Both the position numbers and the translations under genes were made by a program. The notes under the pieces are model-generated. The model saw only the letters and a program-made list of their open reading frames with translations, had not been told where the DNA came from and did not search any database. Positions 42,970-52,339 of a stretch of 64,000 nt of DNA are shown one piece after another; position 1 is the first letter of the stretch, and each line of letters begins with the position of its first letter. Source of the stretch: Marisediminicola sp040546025 (GTDB lineage Bacteria; Actinomycetota; Actinomycetes; Actinomycetales; Microbacteriaceae); contig NZ_JBEPNA010000007.1 of the NCBI RefSeq assembly GCF_040546025.1, positions 60,269 to 124,268 on the forward strand. Direction: 5' to 3'.

Positions 42970-45348
42970 ATGAGCACCGACACGCAGTCGCCGACACCAC
43001 ACACCGCCGACACCCACGGCCTGATCCGCGTGCAGGGCGCCCGCGTGAACAACCTCAAGGACGTCACCGTTGAGATCCCCAAGCGCCGATTGACGGTGTT
43101 CACCGGCATCTCCGGATCGGGAAAAAGCTCGCTCGTGTTCGGCACGATCGCCGCGGAGTCGCAGCGGATGATCAACGAAACCTACAGCGCATTCCTGCAG
43201 GGATTCATGCCCACGCTCGCCCGGCCCGATGTCGACGTGCTCGAGGGCCTGACGACGGCGATCATCGTCGACCAGGAGCGGATGGGGGCCAACGCCCGCT
43301 CCACCGTCGGCATGGCCACCGACGCCAACGCGATGCTGCGCATCCTCTTCAGCCGGCTCGGGCAACCGCACATCGGCTCACCCCAGGCCTTCTCCTTCAA
43401 CGTCGCGTCGATCAGCGGGGCCGGAGCGGTCACTCTCGAGCGCGCGGGACAGACGGTGAAGGAGCGGCGCAGCTTCAGCATCACGGGGGGAATGTGTCCG
43501 CGGTGCGAGGGCATGGGCAGGGTGAGCGACATCGACCTGTCCGCGCTGTACGACGACTCGAAGTCGCTGAACGAGGGGGCCCTGACCATACCCGGGTACT
43601 CGATGGACGGGTGGTACGGGCGCATCTTCCGCCGCTGCGGCTGGTTCGACCCCGACAAACCGATCCGCGACTTCACCACCAAGGAACTGAAGGACCTGCT
43701 CCACAAGGAGCCGACCAAGATCAAGGTCGAGGGGATCAACCTGACCTACCTGGGGCTGATCCCGCAGCTGCAGAAGTCGTTCCTGTCGAAGGATGTCGAC
43801 GCGTTGCAGCCGCACATTCGCGCCTTCGTCGACCGCGCGGTCACCTTCGCCGCCTGCCCTGAGTGCGGGGGCACCCGGCTGGGCGAGGGCGCCCGGTCGT
43901 CGCGGATTGCCGGTCTGAACATCGCCGACGCGTGCGCGATGCAGATCAGCGACCTGGCCGGGTGGGTGAGCGCGCTCGAGGAACCGACGGTCGCCCCGCT
44001 GCTCGCCGCACTGCGGCAGTCCCTCGACTCGTTCGTCGAGATCGGGCTCGGCTACCTCTCCCTCGACCGGCCGACCGGCACACTGTCCGGCGGCGAGGCC
44101 CAGCGCACCAAGATCATCCGCCACCTCGGCTCGTCCCTCACCGATATCACCTACGTCTTCGACGAGCCCTCGATCGGCCTGCATCCGCATGACATCCAGC
44201 GCATGAACGAGCTTCTGCTGCTGCTGCGCGACAAGGGCAACACGGTGCTCGTCGTCGAGCACAAGCCGGAGATGATTGCCATCGCCGACCACGTCATCGA
44301 CCTCGGCCCCGGCGCCGGCGCCGCGGGCGGCACGGTCTGCTTCGAGGGCACCCTCGACGACCTGCGGGCCAGCGACACCCTCACCGGCCGGCACCTGCAC
44401 GACCGGGTGGCCCTCAAGCCGGCGGTGCGCACGCCAACGGGCGCGCTCGAGATCCGCGGCGCCACAGAGCACAACCTGGAGAACGTCGACGTCGACATTC
44501 CACTCGGCGTGCTGGTGGTGATCACCGGCGTTGCCGGGTCGGGCAAGAGCTCGCTGGTGCACGGGTCGATCCCTCCCGGCGCTGGGGTGGTGTCGATCGA
44601 CCAGGCGGCGATCCGCGGCTCCCGGCGGAGCAACCCGGCGACCTACACGGGAATGCTCGAGCCGATCCGCAAGGCATTCGCGAAGGCCAACGGGGTGAAG
44701 CCCGCGCTGTTCAGCTCCAATTCCGAGGGCGCCTGCCCCAACTGCAATGGCGCGGGAGTAATCTACACCGACCTGGGGATGATGGCGGGCGTCGCCACGA
44801 CCTGCGAGGTCTGCGAGGGGAAACGGTTCGAGGCCTCTGTGCTCGAGTACCGACTCGGCGGCCGCGACATCAGCGAGGTGCTCGCGATGTCGGTGACAGA
44901 GGCGCGGGAGTTCTTCGGCGCCGGCGCCGCACGCACACCGGCCGCGCACGCCGTGCTGGACCGGCTCGCCGACGTCGGGCTCGGCTACCTCAGCCTGGGC
45001 CAGCCGCTCACCACGCTGTCCGGCGGCGAGCGCCAGCGGCTCAAGCTCGCCACCCGGATGGGCGAGAAGGGCGGCACGTACGTGCTCGACGAGCCGACCA
45101 CCGGCCTGCACCTCGCCGACGTCGAGAATCTGCTCGGCCTGCTCGACCGGCTCGTCGACTCCGGCACGTCGGTCATCGTCGTCGAACACCACCAGGCCGT
45201 GATGGCCCATGCCGACTGGATCATCGACCTCGGCCCGGGCGCGGGTCACGACGGAGGGCGAATCGTGTTCGAGGGCACCCCCGCCGACCTCGTCGCCACT
45301 TGCTCCACGCTCACCGGAAAGCACCTCGCGGCCTACGTCGGCTGCTGA
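42970..45348 (+). CDS. UvrA-like ABC ATPase, second paralogue
   Basis: A 792-residue twin ABC-ATPase from ATG 42970, preceded by GGGAGACACC. Walker A motifs GISGSGKSS and GVAGSGKSS, signatures LSGGEAQRTKI and LSGGERQRLKLA, and zinc-type CxxC pairs (CPRCEG, CPECGG, CPNCNG, CEVCEG) are present. It is even shorter than the copy at 3960-6392 and differs from it throughout, so it is a separate UvrA2/DrrC-type lineage and not a recent duplicate. Likely role: tolerance to DNA-binding compounds; inference from the family. Confidence 0.86.
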   Translation: MSTDTQSPTPHTADTHGLIRVQGARVNNLKDVTVEIPKRRLTVFTGISGSGKSSLVFGTIAAESQRMINETYSAFLQGFMPTLARPDVDVLEGLTTAIIVDQERMGANARSTVGMATDANAMLRILFSRLGQPHIGSPQAFSFNVASISGAGAVTLERAGQTVKERRSFSITGGMCPRCEGMGRVSDIDLSALYDDSKSLNEGALTIPGYSMDGWYGRIFRRCGWFDPDKPIRDFTTKELKDLLHKEPTKIKVEGINLTYLGLIPQLQKSFLSKDVDALQPHIRAFVDRAVTFAACPECGGTRLGEGARSSRIAGLNIADACAMQISDLAGWVSALEEPTVAPLLAALRQSLDSFVEIGLGYLSLDRPTGTLSGGEAQRTKIIRHLGSSLTDITYVFDEPSIGLHPHDIQRMNELLLLLRDKGNTVLVVEHKPEMIAIADHVIDLGPGAGAAGGTVCFEGTLDDLRASDTLTGRHLHDRVALKPAVRTPTGALEIRGATEHNLENVDVDIPLGVLVVITGVAGSGKSSLVHGSIPPGAGVVSIDQAAIRGSRRSNPATYTGMLEPIRKAFAKANGVKPALFSSNSEGACPNCNGAGVIYTDLGMMAGVATTCEVCEGKRFEASVLEYRLGGRDISEVLAMSVTEAREFFGAGAARTPAAHAVLDRLADVGLGYLSLGQPLTTLSGGERQRLKLATRMGEKGGTYVLDEPTTGLHLADVENLLGLLDRLVDSGTSVIVVEHHQAVMAHADWIIDLGPGAGHDGGRIVFEGTPADLVATCSTLTGKHLAAYVGC

Positions 45349-45411
45349 ACGCGGGAGACGCGCACCTCTCGCGAGTTGCCCAGGAACGCTGTGTTCTGGG
45401 CGCTGTGCGTC

Positions 45412-46755
45412 TCACGCGAACCCGAACATCGGCGGCAGGGCGAGCACCACGACGGCGACCCACGCCGCACACACCGGCAGGTACCCGGTCTGCCACCGCT
45501 CCACGCGAACGGCCTGACCTCGCCCGGTCAGAAGGCGCACGGTGAGCCACGTCGTAACGGCGAGGTTCACGAGCAGCACCAGGTTCAGCCCGAGTGCCGC
45601 CACCCGGTTGGCGGTGAACCCGAACTCGCCGACCCGCTCGAACATCGAGGCGAGAACCAGCACATCGAGCGCGATCGCGGCGACGACGGCGACGAGCCGC
45701 ACGGCATCCATCGCGCCCGCGCCGCTCGCGCTGTCCGGAGCGGAAATGCCGTAGACGACGAGGCTGAGCACCACCAACAGGAGCAGGTCGAACACGAACA
45801 GCAGGTCGCGGTCGAACTCCCGCCCGACGCCGACAACCCCGTAGACGACGGCGGACCCCAGCAGCATGACGGCAAACAGTGGAGTGAAGATCGCGGTGAG
45901 CACGGGGGCGAGGTTCTCGATGACGCTCTTCTTCTCCTCCACAAGCCAGCCCGCGACGATGACTGCCCCGGCTGCACCCGAGGGAAGAACCCAGGTGATC
46001 ACCTGCTCGAGCGCGCCGGGAGCGATCGGGGTGAGTACGGCGGCCGTCAGCCCGAGGAGCACGCCGCCGCCGAGGGCGATCAGCGCGTAGTAGATGGCCC
46101 ACTCGCCGGTGAAGCGGATGAAGTCCATGCGGCGGGCGGATGCTCGGATGTCGCCGCCCACGTAGGCGGCACCGACGACGAACCACAGCGCGACGGGCAG
46201 GTGGATGGCGACAAGCACGTCGGTGCTCGCGCGCTCCGCGAAGGGGAAGAGATTCACGGCGAGCGCCAGTACCGCCACCACCGCGACGAGCACGAGCACC
46301 CGGCGCACCGGCATCCGTCTCACCACGGCAAAATAGGCCGCGAGCACCGGCAGCACGAACAGGCTGATGTCGCGGACGAACCACGCCTCGCTCGCGCCGG
46401 GGATGGCGGTCAGCATCCGCGCGATCTGGATCAGCACGGCGGTGAGGGCCGCGAAGGCGAGCATCGTCACGATCGGCCGGGGCCGCCCGGCGCCCGTGCC
46501 CGGCATTGCAAGTTGCTTCCACAGCCTGTCGCCGTGCTCGCGGGCGAACTCGGCAGTGATCTGGTGAACCTCGCCGAGCCGCTTGACCGCGATGAGGAAC
46601 GCCTCGTCGCCGGCCAAGCCCACTGCCTCGAGGTCGGTGATCTGCTCGCGCAGGTGTCCCTCCAGTTCGTCGGCGTCGCTATCCGCGACCGCGCCGCCGT
46701 GCAGGACCGCAGCACGCCACTCGCCGATCCGGCTCTCGACCAGGTTCACGGTCAT
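45412..46755 (-). CDS. Membrane protein with N-terminal permease-prefix-like domain
   Basis: A 447-residue membrane protein from ATG 46753-46755. Residues 1-85 are cytosolic (DADELEGHLREQITDLEAVGLAGDEAFLIAVKRLG, the permease-prefix or DUF1700-like helical domain); about ten hydrophobic segments follow. It is coupled to the PadR gene by a 4-bp overlap. Known pairs of this kind regulate membrane functions under a PadR sensor; the substrate or partner is unknown. A second, smaller pair lies divergently at 47193-48355. Confidence 0.8.
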   Translation of the reverse strand: MTVNLVESRIGEWRAAVLHGGAVADSDADELEGHLREQITDLEAVGLAGDEAFLIAVKRLGEVHQITAEFAREHGDRLWKQLAMPGTGAGRPRPIVTMLAFAALTAVLIQIARMLTAIPGASEAWFVRDISLFVLPVLAAYFAVVRRMPVRRVLVLVAVVAVLALAVNLFPFAERASTDVLVAIHLPVALWFVVGAAYVGGDIRASARRMDFIRFTGEWAIYYALIALGGGVLLGLTAAVLTPIAPGALEQVITWVLPSGAAGAVIVAGWLVEEKKSVIENLAPVLTAIFTPLFAVMLLGSAVVYGVVGVGREFDRDLLFVFDLLLLVVLSLVVYGISAPDSASGAGAMDAVRLVAVVAAIALDVLVLASMFERVGEFGFTANRVAALGLNLVLLVNLAVTTWLTVRLLTGRGQAVRVERWQTGYLPVCAAWVAVVVLALPPMFGFA

Positions 46756-47099
46756 GCTCCGGCCGGTGACGCGGCCTGTCCCCAGAGCCCGCCGAGGGTG
46801 CGGTTTGCCGTGGCCCATTGCTTGCGCTGTTCGACCAGCTGGGCGCGCCCGGCCTCCGTGATCTCGTAGTACCGGCGCCGCCTTCCCTCCGGAGACGCTC
46901 CCCACTCGGCACCGATATAGCCGAGCCGCTCCAGGCGGTGCAGCAGCGGGTACAGCATGCCGTCGGTCCATTCCACGTCGCCCGCGGAGAGCTCGCGCAC
47001 GCGTTTGAGGATCGCGTAGCCGTAACTCGTGCCCTCCGAGAGGATGGCGAGCACGAGCGGGGTCGCCATCGCGGCGACGAGGTCCTTGTCGATGTTCAC
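46752..47099 (-). CDS. PadR-family transcriptional regulator
   Basis: A 115-residue winged-helix regulator with MATPLVLAILSEGTSYGYAI, the wing VEWTDGMLYPLLHRLERLGYI and EWGASPEGRRRRYYEIT. Shares a 93-bp divergent region with a second padR gene. Overlaps the membrane-protein gene downstream. Confidence 0.93.
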   Translation of the reverse strand: MNIDKDLVAAMATPLVLAILSEGTSYGYAILKRVRELSAGDVEWTDGMLYPLLHRLERLGYIGAEWGASPEGRRRRYYEITEAGRAQLVEQRKQWATANRTLGGLWGQAASPAGA

Positions 47100-47192
47100 G
47101 GGCCCACCCTATACCTTGCACCTCTAGGTACATAGAGATTCTAGGTAAAGAACCCTTTACACCTAGCATCACTAGGCGTAGCATCACGTGGC
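47100..47192. promoter_or_regulatory. Divergent PadR operator/promoter region
   Basis: The 93-bp gap between two padR genes holds ACCT-CT-AGGT (47120-47129), TCTAGGTA (47140-47147), the palindrome CCTAG-CATCA-CTAGG (47162-47176) and two direct copies of TAGCATCAC (47164-47172, 47179-47187). CTAGG half-sites repeated on both strands fit PadR binding. Both regulators could bind here and cross-regulate. Confidence 0.6.
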
Positions 47193-47531
47193 ATGAACAG
47201 TGAAGCGCTCAAGGGTCATCTCGACCTGTTGGTGTTGTCCGTCCTCGCTGACGGACCGCTTCACGGCTACGCCCTGATTGACGAGTTGCGCAGCCGCAGC
47301 GGCGAGGTGTTCGACCTCGCCGAAGGCACGGTCTATCCCGTCCTCCACCGCCTCGAACTCGCGGGATCACTCAAGAGCGAGTGGACGGTCGTAGCCGGCC
47401 GCCGACGCCGTTCCTACCGGCTCACCCGTTCCGGAGGCGCGCGGCTGCAGCAGCAGCGCGAGATGTGGAACACATTTTCCTCAACCGTCAATTCCGTGCT
47501 CCGGAGCAGACCGTGGCCTACTACCCCCTGA
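47193..47531 (+). CDS. PadR-family transcriptional regulator
   Basis: A 112-residue regulator: LKGHLDLLVLSVLADGPLHG, AEGTVYPVLHRLELAGSL and VVAGRRRRSYRLT are the standard PadR helix-turn-helix and wing. Divergent from the other padR. Its last 19 bp overlap the start of the membrane-protein gene. Confidence 0.93.
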   Translation: MNSEALKGHLDLLVLSVLADGPLHGYALIDELRSRSGEVFDLAEGTVYPVLHRLELAGSLKSEWTVVAGRRRRSYRLTRSGGARLQQQREMWNTFSSTVNSVLRSRPWPTTP

Positions 47532-48355
47532 TCAGGGACTATATGTTCGTCTTCGACGAAGCCGTTCACACGCGGTCGGACGCAGCCGACCTGAGCGATG
47601 AGCTGCACGACCACCTCATCGAGGCGACCGACCGGATGCGCGCATCCGGACTCGATCTCGAGACGGCGCAGCGCACCTCGCTCAACCGATTGGGCGATCC
47701 AGCCCTGCTAGCCAGAATGATCTCTGCCGTACCGGCGAAAGGATCCACCATGTACGCGTTCTTCACCCGCGGCACCGACTTCTTCACCTTGGCGGCCGGC
47801 GTGCTCTGGGCCGCATCCGCGATCGCGATTCCGCTGACCCAACCCGGCGTCTTGCCAATCTGGACCCCGAACACCTACACGATTGCGATTGTCTTGATCA
47901 GCGCGGCAATCGTGGCATCTTCCCTGGCACTGATCGCCGTGCACATTCGGCTCTCAGGACGTCTCGTCACGCTGGCCGTGACGGTCGCGGTCATCCTCGC
48001 GCTGGCGGTCAGCAGCAGCTTCTTTGTCGGCTGGTTCTTCGCGAGTTGGCTGATCCTGCTGATGACGGCGACGACAATGACCTTGTCGCGCGCGTGGGAC
48101 ACACCAGTCGGCGCGGGGCTCGCCGGCCGACTGCTTCTCGTTGTGTGGCCGCTGATCGCGCTTGTCACGCTCGTCGGCTACGTGGCAATGACGAGCATTG
48201 GCCTCGCGGTCCGGTCGTCCAGCGTCGACCTCTATGTTGCCATTGCGCTCCCCATTCTGTGCCTCACTTACACGGCGGGAATGCTGGCGCTCCGACCGCG
48301 CCTGCGCACCGCAACGCCGGCGGACATCAGTCGAGGCCCGCTGATCACCGCGTGA
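47513..48355 (+). CDS. Membrane protein paired with PadR
   Basis: A 280-residue membrane protein. I choose GTG 47513 (GGAG 6 bp before it) because the N terminus then aligns with the protein at 45412-46755 (YPLIRDYMFVFDEAVHTRSD against VNLVESRIGEWRAAVLHGGA); ATG 47543 is the alternative. Residues 20-75 form the permease-prefix-like domain (LSDELHDHLIEATDRMRASG) and six or seven hydrophobic segments follow. Same layout as the other pair but shorter. Confidence 0.78.
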   Translation: MAYYPLIRDYMFVFDEAVHTRSDAADLSDELHDHLIEATDRMRASGLDLETAQRTSLNRLGDPALLARMISAVPAKGSTMYAFFTRGTDFFTLAAGVLWAASAIAIPLTQPGVLPIWTPNTYTIAIVLISAAIVASSLALIAVHIRLSGRLVTLAVTVAVILALAVSSSFFVGWFFASWLILLMTATTMTLSRAWDTPVGAGLAGRLLLVVWPLIALVTLVGYVAMTSIGLAVRSSSVDLYVAIALPILCLTYTAGMLALRPRLRTATPADISRGPLITA

Positions 48356-48404
48356 CGCCTCCTCACCGGTCGGGCGTTCTGCCACCCATCGCTCACAGGG
48401 GAGG

Positions 48405-49121
48405 TCATCGCAGAGCCAGGCGGCGCGTCACGACCTGATCGGCGACCTCCCGCAGACCCGTGCCGTTGCGGCGGGCGTAGTCCCGCAGCAGCAGGAACGC
48501 GTCGTCGACCGCAATCCCGTGCTCGTGCGCGAGGAAACCTTTGGCCTGCTCGATGACTATTCGACTCCCCAACGCCGACCTCATCTGCGCGGCCACGTTA
48601 TGGCTGGAGGAGATCGTCCTGTGCTGCACAATACCGATCGCCGCCACCCGTGCGAGCGCGATCGAGACCGCAGAATCGCACGCGCTCACCGGTCCACTCT
48701 GATCGAAATACAGGCTCAACCCGCCCAGCGTGGTGCCCCGCACCCGCAACGGCACCGCATGCACCGCCCGGAAACCCTGGCTCGCCGCCACGAGGGCGAA
48801 CTGGGGCCACTCGTCGTGTGCGGCTGCAATGTCGGGCACCGGTACCGGCTCTCCCGATCGGATGCTCGCCAGGCTCGGTCCTCGACCGGCATGCCGCTGC
48901 GCTGAATCGCTGTCTCTGGCCCGCATGCTGGTTGCTGCCGCAACGTGGAGGCCGCCGTCCGGGTCCGCGAGCAGCACGCCGGCATCCGTCGCGCTGGTGA
49001 ACGCAACACAGGCCCGCGCAAGTTCGTCCACCACGTCCATCGCGTCGTAACCGGCCCTGAGCGAGTCGGCAAGCGTCACGAAGGCTTCACCCAGTGCACC
49101 GGCGTCTGTCTGAGTACCCAT
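48405..49121 (-). CDS. GAF- and ANTAR-domain regulator
   Basis: A 238-residue protein with a GAF sensory domain (about residues 25-160; VHAVPLRVRGTTLGGLSLYF) and a C-terminal ANTAR domain (RIVIEQAKGFLAHEHGIAVDDAFLLLRDYAR). ANTAR domains bind paired RNA hairpins and antiterminate transcription. The GAF ligand is unknown. Stands alone between the PadR pair and a marR gene. Confidence 0.9.
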   Translation of the reverse strand: MGTQTDAGALGEAFVTLADSLRAGYDAMDVVDELARACVAFTSATDAGVLLADPDGGLHVAAATSMRARDSDSAQRHAGRGPSLASIRSGEPVPVPDIAAAHDEWPQFALVAASQGFRAVHAVPLRVRGTTLGGLSLYFDQSGPVSACDSAVSIALARVAAIGIVQHRTISSSHNVAAQMRSALGSRIVIEQAKGFLAHEHGIAVDDAFLLLRDYARRNGTGLREVADQVVTRRLALR

Positions 49122-49215
49122 CTCCGCAGAATAGCCTCCGATTGACGACTCCCCTGCCGACTTGACAGCTCAGATCCGCCCGTGGGCCGATCGGCAGGCG
49201 TGGTCGGCGGCGCCG

Positions 49216-49716
49216 TCACGCCCCGCTATCGGTGGCCAGTTTGCGCAGAAGCGCCACAAGCTGCGTCTGCTCCTGCCGCGACAGCGACTGCAGCTCGGTC
49301 GCCTCGCTCTCGACGAGCGCGATCATCGCCGAGTCCACGCGTTCGGCGCCTTCCGCCGTGAGGCTCGCGAGGTTGCTCCTGCCGTCGCGCGGATTGCCCT
49401 TGCGCGCGACGAGCCCGCGCACGGCCAGATTCTCGAGCCGGTTCGACATCGCCGCACTCCCGATCATGGTCGCGTGCACAAGCTCGGCCGGGCTCATCTC
49501 GTGGGGCGGATCGGAGCGACGGAGAGCGGCGAGCACGTCGAACTCCCACACGCTCAGGCCCGCGCTCTGGAAGGCATTTCTGCGTAGCCCGGTGAGCTTG
49601 TGCGCGACCCGGCGCAACCGTGACATCACGTCGAGGGGCGAGAAGTCCACGTCGGGCAGGCGGTCGGCCCACGCCGTGATCAGCAGGTCGACCTCGTCGT
49701 CCTCACTGCCTGGCAT
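49216..49716 (-). CDS. MarR-family transcriptional regulator
   Basis: A 166-residue regulator from ATG 49714-49716. Core: GLSVWEFDVLAALRRS, MSPAELVHATMIGSAAMSNRLENLAVRGLV and the wing RKGNPRDGRSNLASLTAEG. The divergent neighbour (168 bp) is a VOC protein that could be its target. The gap 49717-49884 has no other gene. Confidence 0.9.
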   Translation of the reverse strand: MPGSEDDEVDLLITAWADRLPDVDFSPLDVMSRLRRVAHKLTGLRRNAFQSAGLSVWEFDVLAALRRSDPPHEMSPAELVHATMIGSAAMSNRLENLAVRGLVARKGNPRDGRSNLASLTAEGAERVDSAMIALVESEATELQSLSRQEQTQLVALLRKLATDSGA

Positions 49717-49884
49717 GCTGGTCCCTCGCCTCCCGGTGCATTCCCTCACGTTACCGCTGGTCAGCGGCCGCCGGCAGAGCAGGGCGTCACGCGTGGTGCC
49801 GTCGCTCACGCGCCGGGCTCGATTAGTCCCATGGACACTGGACACGCTCACCGCGTCCGAGTAATGATCGGTGCGGAGGTAACC

Positions 49885-50271
49885 ATGGAGGCGACGGAGA
49901 TCCTGCAGGTTGCCCAGCACGCCGACGACCTCGACCGGGCCTCCGCGTTCTACGAGGCACTGCTCGGCGGGCCGCCCGCGGCACGGTTCGATCCGCCCGG
50001 CCTGGTGTTCTTCAACGTCGGGATCTCCCGGCTGCTGCTCGAGGCAGGCGCCCCCTCCGCGCTCATCTACCTGCAGGTCGACGACGTCTACCGCGCGGTC
50101 GAATCACTGAGGGCGCGGGGCGTGGAGATTGTGAGTGAGCCGCACATCATCTTCAGCCACACCAACGACACCCTCGGCCCGGCTGGAACCGACGAGATGA
50201 TGGCGTTCATCCGAGACAGCGAAGGCAACACCGTCGGCCTCGTGAGCCACGAGCCGCGGCACGACCCCTGA
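49885..50271 (+). CDS. VOC/glyoxalase-like protein
   Basis: A 128-residue protein. The start is ATG 49885 because a strong GGAGGT lies at 49876-49881; earlier in-frame ATGs lack one. Blocks HADDLDRASAFYEALLGG and FIRDSEGNTVGLVSHEP define the vicinal-oxygen-chelate fold with its metal His and Glu. Substrate unknown. An in-frame open stretch of 38 codons follows the stop (to 50388). Confidence 0.85.
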   Translation: MEATEILQVAQHADDLDRASAFYEALLGGPPAARFDPPGLVFFNVGISRLLLEAGAPSALIYLQVDDVYRAVESLRARGVEIVSEPHIIFSHTNDTLGPAGTDEMMAFIRDSEGNTVGLVSHEPRHDP

Positions 50272-50400
50272 GGTGCCCTGCAGCACGAGGTCGTGCACAC
50301 CTCTGCATCCGCCCTGATCTCTTTTCCTGGCTCAGCCGTTGACCACATCAAGGACGAGGACTGGGCCGCGATCGTTGACCTCCTCTGATCTCCCGGGCGC

Positions 50401-51378
50401 CTAGAATCCTTCCGCGTGCCGGGGAAGGTAGGGTGCAGCGAGGAGGTCGAGTTCCTCACCGGTGAGCACGAGGTCGACCGACGCGACGGCATCCTCGAGG
50501 TGCTGCGGCTTGGTGGCTCCCACGATCGGAGCCGTCACCGCCTGCTGCTGGCGCACCCAGGCGAGCGCGACCTGAGCCCGGGAGACCCCGCGCGTGGCGG
50601 CCACCGCCGCCACGGCATCCGCGATCTTGCGATCGCCCTCCTCGTGCTGCCCATAGAGCGTGCGGCCGAACTCGTCGGTCTCGCTGCGCGCGGTTCGCTC
50701 GTCCCAGTCGCGGGTGAGCTTTCCGCGGGCGAGCGGGCTCCATGGCAGCACGCCGACTCCCTGGTCGAGGCAGAACGGGTGCATCTCGCGCTCCTCCTCG
50801 CGATTGATGAGGTTGTACTGGTCCTGCATCGACACGAACCGGGTCCACCCGCCGAGGTCGGCGGTGTACTGGGCCTTCGCGAACTGCCACGCCCACATCG
50901 ACGAGGCCCCGATGTAGCGGGCCTTGCCGGCCTTGACCACGTCGTGCAGCGCCTCCATCGTCTCCTCGATCGGCGCCTCCGGGTCCCAGCGGTGGATCTG
51001 GTACAGGTCGACGTAGTCGGTACCGAGCCGCCTGAGGCTCGCGTCGATCTCGGTCATGATCGCCCCGCGGGAGAGGCCGGCGCCACCCGGCCCCGTGCGC
51101 ATCCGTCCATGCACCTTGGTCGCAATCACGACCTCGTCGCGGGCGGCGTAGTCGGCGAGCGCCCGGCCAACAATCTCCTCGCTGCTGCCGTCGGAGTAGA
51201 CGTTGGCGGTGTCGAAGGTCGTGACGCCGGCCTCGAGCGCCTGCTTGATGAAGGGGCGGCTCGCCTCCTCGGGGATAGTCCACTCGTGACCGCCGCGATC
51301 CGGTTCGCCATAGCTCATGCAGCCGAGCACGACGGCGGAGATTTCGAGGCCGGAGTTGCCCAGGCGCAGGTATTTCAT
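50401..51378 (-). CDS. Aldo/keto reductase (potassium-channel beta-subunit type)
   Basis: A 325-residue NADPH oxidoreductase. Catalytic residues: Asp and Tyr in FDTANVYSDGSSE, Lys in VIATKVHG, His in LYQIHRWDP. The GASSMWAWQFAKAQ block marks the AKR YghZ/Kv-beta type. Coupled to the PPOX gene by a 4-bp overlap. May use aldehydes or methylglyoxal; inference from the family. Confidence 0.92.
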   Translation of the reverse strand: MKYLRLGNSGLEISAVVLGCMSYGEPDRGGHEWTIPEEASRPFIKQALEAGVTTFDTANVYSDGSSEEIVGRALADYAARDEVVIATKVHGRMRTGPGGAGLSRGAIMTEIDASLRRLGTDYVDLYQIHRWDPEAPIEETMEALHDVVKAGKARYIGASSMWAWQFAKAQYTADLGGWTRFVSMQDQYNLINREEEREMHPFCLDQGVGVLPWSPLARGKLTRDWDERTARSETDEFGRTLYGQHEEGDRKIADAVAAVAATRGVSRAQVALAWVRQQQAVTAPIVGATKPQHLEDAVASVDLVLTGEELDLLAAPYLPRHAEGF

Positions 51379-51788
51379 GGATTCAGCCTTTCGATCGCGG
51401 GGCCCGGCACCATTCCGGACGAGCCCATCAGTGTGACGACGGTGATCTCGACGACGACGCGTCTGGGGTTCACCCGCGGCTGGCGATACCGCCCGGCGTA
51501 GAGCTCCACCGCCCGGGCGACAGCGTCGGGGTCGCGGTTGATGCGCGCGGTGCCGGCGAAGGAGATCCAGCGCCGCCCATCGACCTGGGCGACGGATGCC
51601 TCCCCGCCCCGCTCGACGTTGCGCACCTTCTGGGTGGAATCGGAGGTGATGATGCGCACGAGCCCGTCCGCGACGGTGAATCCGACCGGGACCGAGTGAA
51701 TTCCGCCACGTGCGCCGAAGGTCGAAAGGATGGCAAGGTGGCGCTCCTCGAGAAAGCGCGTCGCGTCGTCGGTCTGGTCGGTGTCCAT
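51375..51788 (-). CDS. PPOX-class flavin/F420-type oxidoreductase
   Basis: A 137-residue split-barrel flavoprotein from ATG 51786-51788: HLAILSTFGARGGIHSVPVGF, RIITSDSTQKVRNVERGGEAS and FAGTARINRD. This small class in actinobacteria often uses F420 or FMN. If F420 is the cofactor, the cell needs a full CofG and CofH, which the locus at 33228 does not supply alone. Overlaps the aldo/keto reductase start by 4 bp. Confidence 0.82.
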   Translation of the reverse strand: MDTDQTDDATRFLEERHLAILSTFGARGGIHSVPVGFTVADGLVRIITSDSTQKVRNVERGGEASVAQVDGRRWISFAGTARINRDPDAVARAVELYAGRYRQPRVNPRRVVVEITVVTLMGSSGMVPGPAIERLNP

Positions 51789-51927
51789 CCGCTCCAATCT
51801 ATCGCCGCTGGGCGGCACGCCTCCCGGCCGCCGGACCACCGGCCCGCACCGCAAGGGCTGGACCGCGGCATCCGGCAGTGGAATTCTCGGAGGGGATCAT
51901 GCGATGCAATCCAGAAAGGAGACAGGA

Positions 51928-52335
51928 ATGTTCAGCACAACGGAGGCCTTCAGCTCGTTCTCGGTCGACGACATCGACGCCGCCCGACGGTTCTACGGCG
52001 ACACCCTGGGACTCGGCGTCGAGGACGGGATGATGGGCAACCTCACTGTTCGGCTCGGCGGCGGCGGGCAGACGTTCATCTATGCCAAGCCCGACCACAA
52101 GCCTGCGGAATTCACAGTTCTCAACTTCCTCAGCGATGACGTCGAGAAGAGCGTCGACGAACTGAACGCCAGGGGCGTGACGACCAAGATCTACGACGAC
52201 AGCGAGCTGGCCGACATGCCTCCGAACGACGCGAAGGGAATCATGCGCGACGAGGCCGGTGAGCCGGCGATCGCCTGGTTCAGGGACCCGGCGGGCAACG
52301 TGCTCGCGGTGGTCTCGTCGCAGGTGCCCGGCTGA
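51928..52335 (+). CDS. VOC/glyoxalase-like protein
   Basis: A 135-residue protein from ATG 51928 with GAAAGGAGAC before it. Landmarks FSVDDIDAARRFYGDTLGL, YDDSELADMPPND and AWFRDPAGNVLAVVS identify the VOC fold; function of this type is unknown. Convergent with the Lrp gene, 4 bp away. Confidence 0.87.
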   Translation: MFSTTEAFSSFSVDDIDAARRFYGDTLGLGVEDGMMGNLTVRLGGGGQTFIYAKPDHKPAEFTVLNFLSDDVEKSVDELNARGVTTKIYDDSELADMPPNDAKGIMRDEAGEPAIAWFRDPAGNVLAVVSSQVPG

Positions 52336-52339
52336 GCGC

